Origin: Kitasatospora phosalacinea
Lineage (GTDB): Bacteria; Actinomycetota; Actinomycetes; Streptomycetales; Streptomycetaceae
Reading direction: 5' to 3'
Assembly (NCBI RefSeq): GCF_000717185.1
Contig: NZ_JNYE01000119.1
Location: 1-21,661, forward strand
DNA length: 21,661 bases
Shown here: positions 16,000 to 21,661 of the stretch, piece by piece
Position numbering within the stretch: position 1 is the stretch's first letter
Layout of the letters: each line of letters begins with the position of its first letter
The notes under the pieces: model-generated
The model's input: the letters and a program-made list of their open reading frames with translations, nothing else
What the model was told of the DNA's origin: nothing
Database searches by the model: none
Program-made: the position numbers and the translations under genes

Positions 16000-16036
16000 C
16001 GTGTGCGCTCCGGGGTCGTGGCGGGCGGGTCGTGGC

Positions 16037-16066
16037 GGGCCGTGGCGGGGCGGGCCGTGGCGGGGC
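16037..16066. repeat. 15-bp tandem repeat in the anmK/GHL10 intergenic region
   Basis: The unit GGGCCGTGGCGGGGC occurs twice exactly in tandem. Related GTGGCGG pieces precede it from about 16018. It lies in the 223-bp divergent promoter region, 38 bp from the anmK start. It may simply be slippage in GC-rich DNA, or it may alter the spacing of regulatory sites. Confidence 0.65.
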
Positions 16067-16222
16067 GGAAAGTTGTCTGTCAGTGGAATCCGGCTCGTGG
16101 AGTGGCGAACCCCTTGACCGGTCGCGTGGCGCACCCGGCACAGTGGGCGCTCCCCGCCGGAAGTGCGCCGTCCGCGCCGCCGAGCGCTCCCGTTCCCTCC
16201 TCCTCCTTCCCCCGGAGCCGCC

Positions 16223-17848
16223 ATGTCCTCGTCCGATTCCCCCCGCCGCTCCGCCGCCCCGTCGCGGCGGTCGGTGCTCTCCGCGCTGGCCGTCGTCGCC
16301 TCCGGCACCTGCGGCGGACTGCTGGCCGGGGCGGGCACCGGGCACGCCGCGGTCCCCGCCCCGGTGGCCGCCGGTCCCAAGGCGCAGTTGCGCGGCGTGT
16401 GGATCGCCTCGGTCGCCAACATCGACTGGCCGTCCGCGCCCGGCCTGCCGCCGGAGCGCCTGCGCACCGACTTCCTCGGGCAGTTGGACCGGGCCGTCGC
16501 CTGCGGGCTGAACGCCGTCTTCGTCCAGGTCCGTCCGACGGCGGACGCGTTCTGGCCCTCCCCGTACGAGCCGTGGTCGCAGTGGATCACGGGGGTCCAG
16601 GGCCGGGACCCGGGCTGGGACCCGCTGGGGTTCGTGGTCGGGGCGGCGCACGAGCGCGGCCTGGCCTTCCACGCCTGGTTCAACCCGTACCGGGTATCCA
16701 TGCAGCCGGACGTCACCGCGCTGGTGGCCGACCACCCGGCCCGCACCCACCCGGAGTGGACCGTCTCCTACGGCGGCAAGCTGTACTACAACCCGGGGGT
16801 TCCCGCGGCCCGCCGCTTCGCCCAGCAGGCGATGCTGGACGCGGTGCGCCGCTACGACGTCGACGGGGTGCACTTCGACGACTACTTCTACCCCTACCCG
16901 GTCAGCGGCCGGGACTTCCCCGACGACGACGCCTTCGCCGCGTACGGCGTGGGCTGGGACGACCGGAACGCCTGGCGCCGCCACAACGTCGACCTGATGG
17001 TCAGTGAGATGCGGGACCTGGTGCGCGAGGCCCGTCCCGAGGCGTGCTTCGGCATCAGCCCGTTCGGGGTGTGGCGCAACGACACCAGCGACCCGGCGGG
17101 CTCCCCCACCCGGGCGTTCCAGTCGTACGACGGCCTGCACGCCGACACCCGCGGCTGGGTCGCCAAGGGGTGGCTGGACTACGTCGCCCCGCAGCTGTAC
17201 TGGCACATCGGGCCGGCCGTCGCCGACTACGGCGCGCTGGCGCCCTGGTGGGCCGCCCAGACCGCCGGGACGGACACCCTGCTGTGGATCGGCCAGGCCG
17301 TGTACAAGGTCGCCGACCCGGCCCAGCCCGCCCCGTGGCAGGACCCGGCCGAGCTCTCCCGCCACCTCGACCTGAACGCCACGCTGCCGCAGGTCAGCGG
17401 CGACGTCCTGTTCAGCGCGAAGGACACCTGGGCCGACCGGATCGGCGCGGTCAGCCGCCTGCGGGCCGACCACTGGCAGCGGCCCGCGCTCGTCCCGCTG
17501 CTGCCCCGGCTGGCCGGCGGGGCCGCCCCGGGACGGCCCCGGGTGCGGGTCCGGCGCGGCGGCGCGGACGGTCTGGACATCGGCCTCCGGGACGGCGGCC
17601 GCGGCCGGGACGGCGCCCGGCCCGCGCCGTTCCGGTACGCGGTCTACCGCTACGACGCGGCCCCGGGGCGCGACCCGGTCCTGGACGCCGCCCACCTGGT
17701 GGCCGTCGTCCCGGCAGCGGCGGGCCGGTTCGAGGAGCCGGAGGGCGGGCGCGACGCCTGGTACGTGGTGACCGCCGTCGACCGGGTCGGCCGGGAGGGC
17801 CTGCCCAGCGCCGCCGTCCGGACCCGGGCCCCGCGCTCCGCCGGGTAG
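16223..17848 (+). CDS. Tat-exported GHL10 (DUF187) glycoside hydrolase-like protein
   Basis: The only plus-strand gene encodes 541 residues. A twin-arginine signal ([12 protein letters not shown], 14-25) leads to likely cleavage after GHA (43). Residues about 55-400 are a GHL10 TIM barrel, opening with the hallmark [15 protein letters not shown] (56-70). Further conserved stretches are [18 protein letters not shown] (101-118), AWFNPYR (151-157), the likely catalytic region [13 protein letters not shown] (214-226), [10 protein letters not shown] (277-286) and APQLYW (322-327). The last 110 residues resemble a fibronectin-like domain. The ATG follows GGAG at 16214-16217. Family members are linked to cell-surface polysaccharide breakdown. 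The setting between anmK and a NagK-like kinase suggests peptidoglycan glycan as substrate, which is inference. It ends 17 bp from the convergent kinase gene with no clear terminator between. Confidence 0.92.
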   Translation: MSSSDSPRRSAAPSRRSVLSALAVVASGTCGGLLAGAGTGHAAVPAPVAAGPKAQLRGVWIASVANIDWPSAPGLPPERLRTDFLGQLDRAVACGLNAVFVQVRPTADAFWPSPYEPWSQWITGVQGRDPGWDPLGFVVGAAHERGLAFHAWFNPYRVSMQPDVTALVADHPARTHPEWTVSYGGKLYYNPGVPAARRFAQQAMLDAVRRYDVDGVHFDDYFYPYPVSGRDFPDDDAFAAYGVGWDDRNAWRRHNVDLMVSEMRDLVREARPEACFGISPFGVWRNDTSDPAGSPTRAFQSYDGLHADTRGWVAKGWLDYVAPQLYWHIGPAVADYGALAPWWAAQTAGTDTLLWIGQAVYKVADPAQPAPWQDPAELSRHLDLNATLPQVSGDVLFSAKDTWADRIGAVSRLRADHWQRPALVPLLPRLAGGAAPGRPRVRVRRGGADGLDIGLRDGGRGRDGARPAPFRYAVYRYDAAPGRDPVLDAAHLVAVVPAAAGRFEEPEGGRDAWYVVTAVDRVGREGLPSAAVRTRAPRSAG

Positions 17849-17865
17849 CGCCCGGCACCGCCCGG

Positions 17866-18885
17866 TCAAGCGGGTTGCAGTCCCGCCACGGCCCGGTGCA
17901 GCCGCCGGGCCTCGGCGGGCGCGGCCGGGGCCCGCAGGGCGAGGGCGGCGAGGGCGGCCGCTCCGGTCGCGCCGTCCCGGGCCGGGACGGTGGCGGTGCC
18001 CCGGGCCCGCAGGGCGGCCGTGACCCGGTCGGCGAGCAGGGTGGTGCCGGTCAGCAGGCCCCCGGCCAGGACGACGGGCAGGGTCCCGAAGTCGGGTCCG
18101 GCCGCGTCGGCGAGGGAGTCGAGGGTGTGCAGCAGCAGGTGGGCGCCTTCGGCGACGATGCGCTCGGCGACCGGGTCCCCGTTCCTGGCGACGGCGTCCA
18201 CCAGCGGGGCGAGGCGGGCGAGTTCGGCGGGCGGGGCGGCGTGCACGGCGGTGACCATCCGCCGGGCCAGGGCGGTGCCGGTGCCGTCGGCTCCGCAGGT
18301 GTCGACGGCGAGCGCCTGCGGCAGGACGTCCAGCAGGGCCGTCGCCGGGCCGCGGCCGTCCAGGGCGGAGAGCGTGCGGACGACGGCCTGCCGGCCGAGC
18401 CAGACCCCGGAGCCCTCGTCGCCCAGCAGCCAGCCGTAGCCGTCGCGCCGGGCGGTGCGGGCCCCGCCGCGGTACAGGGCGGCCGCGGCTCCCGTCCCGG
18501 ACAGCAGGAGGAGCGCGTCCGGGCTGTCGGTGGCCCCGGCGACGGCGGCGGCGAGGTCGTCGCCGACGGCGGGCGCACCGGGCAGGCGGGCCTGTCGCCA
18601 GACCCAGGTGGCCATTTCGCGGTAGGTGCTGCCGTCCTCGCCGTCGGCTCCGGCGAACGCCAGGTGGCCGGCGGCGATCCGGGTGCGGTCGACCCCGTCC
18701 AGCGCGTCCTCCAGCGCCTGGCGCAGCGCTCCCGCCGGGTCCGGGCTGGAGCGCAGGTTGCCGCCGGGGCCGTGGCCGCGGGCCCGCACGCGCCCGTCCA
18801 GGCCGACGACCGCGCAGCGGGTGCCGGTGCCTCCGGAGTCCACCCCGATCACCAGCGGGGCGGACGTGGTCGAGGTGGTGGGCAT
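17866..18885 (-). CDS. BadF/BadG-type ATPase, probable N-acetylglucosamine kinase
   Basis: The 339-residue protein belongs to the ASKHA kinase fold. It has the phosphate-1 motif VIGVDSGGTGTR (12-23), the aspartates VGDDLAAAV (107-115), phosphate-2 LLSGTGAAA (127-135) and GYGWLLGDEGSG (149-160), which is typical of N-acetylglucosamine kinases of this family. The likely reaction is ATP-dependent phosphorylation of GlcNAc to GlcNAc 6-phosphate, though related members use other amino sugars such as MurNAc or glucosamine. The ATG follows AGGGGAAG. It lies 96 bp downstream of the PBP4 gene on the same strand and may be cotranscribed with it. Its place beside anmK and wall hydrolases supports an amino-sugar salvage role. 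Confidence 0.9.
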   Translation of the reverse strand: MPTTSTTSAPLVIGVDSGGTGTRCAVVGLDGRVRARGHGPGGNLRSSPDPAGALRQALEDALDGVDRTRIAAGHLAFAGADGEDGSTYREMATWVWRQARLPGAPAVGDDLAAAVAGATDSPDALLLLSGTGAAAALYRGGARTARRDGYGWLLGDEGSGVWLGRQAVVRTLSALDGRGPATALLDVLPQALAVDTCGADGTGTALARRMVTAVHAAPPAELARLAPLVDAVARNGDPVAERIVAEGAHLLLHTLDSLADAAGPDFGTLPVVLAGGLLTGTTLLADRVTAALRARGTATVPARDGATGAAALAALALRAPAAPAEARRLHRAVAGLQPA

Positions 18886-18936
18886 CGGTGCTTCCCCTGT
18901 CTTCCGTCGTGGTGCGGGATGGGCTGCTGGTGCGGG

Positions 18937-18972
18937 GCGGGTGCGGGTGCCGGCGCGGGTGCGGGTGCCGGT
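18937..18972. repeat. 18-bp tandem repeat between PBP4 and kinase genes
   Basis: Two units beginning GCGGGTGCGGGTGCCG (18937-18954 and 18955-18972) differ at a single position. They lie just after the PBP4 stop codon, in the 96-bp spacer before the kinase gene. No terminator hairpin is seen there, so the repeat may be the only structure in that spacer. Confidence 0.65.
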
Positions 18973-18981
18973 GCGGCCCGG

Positions 18982-20574
18982 TCAGTCCCGGGTGCGGCCG
19001 TGCACGCCGGTCGACGGTCCGGGCCCGTCCGGCTGCTCGGCGCTGCCGCGCTCGACCTGGGCGCGCAGTTGCCCGGCCGGGGCGGGGCCCGCCGCGAGCC
19101 GGACGGCGATCTGGTCGACGACGGGGCGCGGGCTCGCTCCGGCGAAGTCGTTGACCAGGACGGCGAAGACGAGCCTGCGGCCCTCGGGCGAGGTGACGTA
19201 CCCGGCGAGGGTGTTGACGCCGCTCATCGAACCGGTCTTGGCGTGGACGTTCCCGGCCGCCGCGGTGCCCCGCATCCGGGCGGCCAGGGTCCCGCCGACC
19301 ATCCGGTCGGGGTCGCCCGCGACCGGCAGCGCCGCGTACCAGGTCGCGAACCAGAGCTGCGTGCGCGCGTGGGCGAGCAGGGCGGTGTAGCGGTCGGCGG
19401 TGACCAGGTCGTAGCGGGACAGGCCGGAGCCGTCCGCCTGGCGGGCCGGGGTGGGGTCGAGGCCGTTGCGGTGCAGGAAGTCGGCGATCCGGGCGAGTCC
19501 GGCGGGCCAACTGCCGTCACCGGAACCGACCCGGCCCATCTCCTTGACCAGGTGCTCCGCGATGCCGTTGTTGCTGAGCTTGAGGAACGGCACGAGCAGG
19601 TCGCCGAGCGGCGCCGAGTCGTGGTGGGCCACCTGCCGGGCACCGGCGGGGGCGGGGGCGGCGACCGGGTCGCCGCCCAGCACGCGGACGCCGTGCCGGG
19701 CCAGGGCGGCGGCGAAGACCCGGGCGGCGGCCTTCGCCGGGTCGTCGACGGTGACCCACTCGTCGTCGGGCCCGTTGTCCGCGGGCAGGCTGCCGGAGAG
19801 CACGATCTCGCCGGTGCCGTGGCGGCGGGTGACGTCGACGCCGTAGGCGCTGCCGGCCGGGCCGGTGGTGACGCTGCCGGTGATCTCCGCGCCGGTGTCG
19901 GCGGGGACGACCCGCACGGCGGCGGGCGCGCCGGGCTCGCCCGGGGTGAGGGTGACCTGGAGGGTGCCCGTGTCGTAGTCGGTGTCACTGGCGACGGTCA
20001 GCGCGGAGATCTGCGGGCTGTAGGAGTACGGCTCGTCGTCCCAGGCCCAGCCGCTGCCCAGCGGCACGTCGTCGTAGCGGGAGGCGTCGTAGGCCAGCGT
20101 GCCGGTCACCAGGCGCACCCCGCCGTCGGCGACCTGCCGGGCCAGCGCGTCGAGGTCCTGCGCCAGCAGGCTCGGGTCGCCGCCGCCGCGCAGGACGAGG
20201 TCGCCGTGCAGGACGCCGGCGTCGCTGCGGCCGGTGGCCAGGACGTCCGTGCCGAAGCGGTAGCCGGTGCCGAGCAGGTCCATCGCGGCGGCGGAGGTGA
20301 CCAGCTTCATGGTGGAGGCGGGGAGCACCAGGTGCTGGGAGTCGTGCGCGTACAGGACTTCGCCGGTGTCGGCGTCCACCACCTTCACGGCGGCCGCCGC
20401 GCCGGCCAGCCGCGGGTCGGTCAGCAGCCGGTCGAGGTCGGCGGTGAGCGCGGACGCGGTGGCGGCGGACGCCGGCGGCGGGGCGCTGCCGCCGGGGGCG
20501 ACCACAGCCAGCAGCGCGGCGGTCAGGGCGGCGGCCGCCGGCAGGGCGAGGCGGCGGCGCGGGAGGAGGCGCAT
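18982..20574 (-). CDS. dacB: PBP4-type D-alanyl-D-alanine carboxypeptidase/endopeptidase (peptidase S13)
   Basis: The 530-residue exported enzyme removes terminal D-Ala from stem peptides and can cut cross-links. The signal peptide is residues 1-37 (RLLPRRRLALPAAAALTAALLAVV, cleavage near ASA). The three penicillin-binding motifs are intact: SxxK as ASTMK (Ser87, Lys90), SxN as LSNN (334-336) and KTG as HAKTGSMSG (446-448). A large inserted region (about 110-315) between the first two motifs marks the DacB class, and GGGDPSL (130-136) is typical of it. The ATG at 20574 follows AGGAG with 8-bp spacing. Upstream lies the M23 gene, ended by a strong terminator, so this gene probably starts its own transcript, with the NagK-like kinase gene downstream. 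Confidence 0.95.
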   Translation of the reverse strand: MRLLPRRRLALPAAAALTAALLAVVAPGGSAPPPASAATASALTADLDRLLTDPRLAGAAAAVKVVDADTGEVLYAHDSQHLVLPASTMKLVTSAAAMDLLGTGYRFGTDVLATGRSDAGVLHGDLVLRGGGDPSLLAQDLDALARQVADGGVRLVTGTLAYDASRYDDVPLGSGWAWDDEPYSYSPQISALTVASDTDYDTGTLQVTLTPGEPGAPAAVRVVPADTGAEITGSVTTGPAGSAYGVDVTRRHGTGEIVLSGSLPADNGPDDEWVTVDDPAKAAARVFAAALARHGVRVLGGDPVAAPAPAGARQVAHHDSAPLGDLLVPFLKLSNNGIAEHLVKEMGRVGSGDGSWPAGLARIADFLHRNGLDPTPARQADGSGLSRYDLVTADRYTALLAHARTQLWFATWYAALPVAGDPDRMVGGTLAARMRGTAAAGNVHAKTGSMSGVNTLAGYVTSPEGRRLVFAVLVNDFAGASPRPVVDQIAVRLAAGPAPAGQLRAQVERGSAEQPDGPGPSTGVHGRTRD

Positions 20575-20629
20575 GCGGGGGTCTCCTGTTCGTCGTGGCG
20601 GAACGGCCGGCGGAGCGACGGGCGCGTCA

Positions 20630-20672
20630 CCGGGCCCCGACCGTCCCGGGGCCCGGGACGGTCGGGGCCCGG
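20630..20672 (-). terminator. Strong terminator hairpin after the M23 peptidase gene
   Basis: Perfect 20-bp arms (20630-20649 and 20653-20672, starting CCGGGCCCCGACC) close on a 3-nt loop GGC. The hairpin starts 12 bp after the stop codon of the M23 gene. There is no U tract. It is the most stable hairpin in the window. Confidence 0.85.
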
Positions 20673-20684
20673 ACGGCGACCGGG

Positions 20685-21661
20685 TCAGTAGAAGCAGCCG
20701 GTGGTCGGCAGCGACTGCGGGGACGGCGGGGCGGTGCCGTCCCACAGGGCGGCCAGCAACTGCTGCGGGCAGACCGAGACGCCGCCGCGGAAGATCCCGA
20801 AGTGCAGGTGCGGGCCGGTGGTGTTGCCGGTGTTGCCGGTGTGGGCGACGAGTTGGCCCGGCGTCACCCGGGTGCCGGTGGCGACCAGGCGGCTGTTGAG
20901 GTGGCAGTACTGGTAGGTGACGCCGTCGTCGCCGTCGATGGCCAGGCCGTAGCCGCAGGCGTCGCTCGCGCCGCCGTTCTGGCGCGCGGTGCCGGAGGTG
21001 ACGGCGAAGGCGTCGGTCCACTCGGCGACCGGGATGTCGGCCGCCGGGTAGTCGTGGTGCGGCTGGAGCAGGCTGTCGCGGCCGCCGGAGACGGCCCCCT
21101 TGGGCACCACGAAGGCGTAGCCGCCGTGGACGCCGCTCCCGGCGGCCGCGCCGAGCAGGTACTGCCAGGTGGTGGGGCCGACGGTGCTGCCGCCGGTGAG
21201 CTGCCGGCCGGCCTTGAAGTCGTCGACGGCCGTGGTGGTGGCACCGGCGAACACGCCGTCGGTGGGCACGTCGTAGCCGGTCTTCTGGAGCTGGAACTGC
21301 ACCGCCCGGACGGCGTTGGCCTGGGTGTCCCCGGGCGAGACGGTGACGACCAGCGCGGCCCAGGTGTCGGGGCCGACGACACCGTCGGCGGTCAGGCCGT
21401 TGGCGCTCTGGAAGGAGACGACGGCGCTCCTGGTCTGCGCGTCGAAGTAGCCGCCTGCGACCAGGGTCTGGCCGCGCTGGCGCAGGAGGAACTGCAGGCT
21501 GGCGACGTCGTTGCCGCCGGCGCCCTGGGAGAGCACCGGCCAGGCGGGGGCGGCGGCGTGGGCGGGCAGGGCGGTGCCCAGGAGGGTCAGCAGGGCGGCC
21601 AGCAGGGCGGCGGCGAGGCGTGCCGGGGTGGCGCGCCTCGGGGTGCGTGGGGGGCGGGTGG
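20685..21661 (-). CDS. Secreted M23 metallopeptidase with two peptidoglycan-binding domains, 5' end cut by window edge
   Basis: The frame is open to the right edge, so the start codon lies outside; 324 residues are visible. They begin within a signal peptide (RLAAALLAALLTLLGTALPAHA). Two PG_binding_1 repeats follow, at about 50-103 (VASLQFLLRQRG to GPDTWAALV) and about 115-169 (VQFQLQKTGYDV to GPTTWQYLL). The LytM/M23 domain (about 180-310) has the zinc ligands of PHHDYPAADI (His202, Asp208) and GPHLHFG (His284, His286). Enzymes of this family cut peptide cross-links in peptidoglycan. The GTG at 21536 inside the frame is not the start, since it would remove the export signal. A strong hairpin follows the stop codon. 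It lies upstream of the PBP4 gene on the same strand. Confidence 0.93.
   Translation of the reverse strand, partial: TRPPRTPRRATPARLAAALLAALLTLLGTALPAHAAAPAWPVLSQGAGGNDVASLQFLLRQRGQTLVAGGYFDAQTRSAVVSFQSANGLTADGVVGPDTWAALVVTVSPGDTQANAVRAVQFQLQKTGYDVPTDGVFAGATTTAVDDFKAGRQLTGGSTVGPTTWQYLLGAAAGSGVHGGYAFVVPKGAVSGGRDSLLQPHHDYPAADIPVAEWTDAFAVTSGTARQNGGASDACGYGLAIDGDDGVTYQYCHLNSRLVATGTRVTPGQLVAHTGNTGNTTGPHLHFGIFRGGVSVCPQQLLAALWDGTAPPSPQSLPTTGCFY

Noticed and set aside
16114..16144. TTGACC and CACAGT as promoter of the GHL10 gene
   Set aside because: The spacing is 19 bp and the -10 is poor, so I do not list it as a feature.
16179..16192. Possible CebR-like box (GAGCGCTCCC) upstream of the GHL10 gene
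   Set aside because: Only 10 of 14 positions fit the cellulose regulator consensus and the left arm is broken; chance is likely in GC-rich DNA.
16223..16330. Lipoprotein signal in the GHL10 protein (SGTC)
   Set aside because: The residue before Cys is Thr, which does not fit the lipobox; the Tat signal with cleavage after GHA fits better.
12509..19510. Minus-strand open frame of more than 2300 codons
   Set aside because: It crosses the importer, anmK and kinase genes in a wrong frame and even lies opposite the GHL10 gene. Its Arg/Pro-rich content has no domain, so it is not a giant synthase.

Overview
The window is very GC-rich DNA from a filamentous actinomycete, most likely Streptomyces or Kitasatospora. 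The evidence is codon usage with G/C in almost every third position, Tat and Sec signal peptides, GTG and TTG starts with AAGGAG-type ribosome binding sites, and protein families typical of Streptomycetaceae. No RNA gene, CRISPR array, insertion sequence or phage gene was seen. All genes but one lie on the minus strand.

Layout from left to right. (1) 1-1124: a secreted trypsin-like serine protease with an Ig-like domain, cut by the window edge. (2) 1257-3145: a secreted GH54-CBM42 alpha-L-arabinofuranosidase (abfB) with a TTG start, a strong palindromic terminator, a good promoter, and two LacI-type operators resembling the lac operator about 171 bp apart. (3) 3260-4660: a stand-alone, short glucose-6-phosphate dehydrogenase (zwf). 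(4) 4754-5055: the wreck of a short-chain dehydrogenase gene, with a frameshift and an internal deletion. (5) 5330-6631: a C39-family peptidase homologue that appears to have lost the catalytic Cys and His and its signal peptide. (6) 6710-8677: a two-domain cell-wall hydrolase with a lysozyme-like N-terminus and an Amidase_2 domain. (7) 8789-14529: a complete Opp/Dpp peptide importer, in order lipoprotein, permease, permease, ATPase, ATPase. (8) 14776-15999: anmK, anhydro-N-acetylmuramic acid kinase. (9) 16223-17848, plus strand: a Tat-exported GHL10 (DUF187) glycosidase-like protein. (10) 17866-18885: a BadF/NagK-type amino-sugar kinase. (11) 18982-20574: a PBP4-type D-Ala-D-Ala carboxypeptidase. 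(12) 20685-21661: an M23 endopeptidase with two peptidoglycan-binding domains, whose 5' end lies beyond the window.

The right two thirds reads as a peptidoglycan turnover and salvage locus. Secreted hydrolases (M23, PBP4, SLT-like/amidase, GHL10) would cut the wall, the Opp/Dpp importer would bring in the released peptide or muropeptide, and AnmK plus the NagK-like kinase would phosphorylate the sugars. The families are read from sequence; the joint pathway and the substrate of the importer are inference. This is the most interesting part of the window, because Gram-positive bacteria lack an AmpG-type anhydromuropeptide permease, yet an AnmK gene sits directly upstream of a peptide importer here. 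The left third is a different theme: plant polysaccharide degradation, a zwf copy, and two decayed genes.
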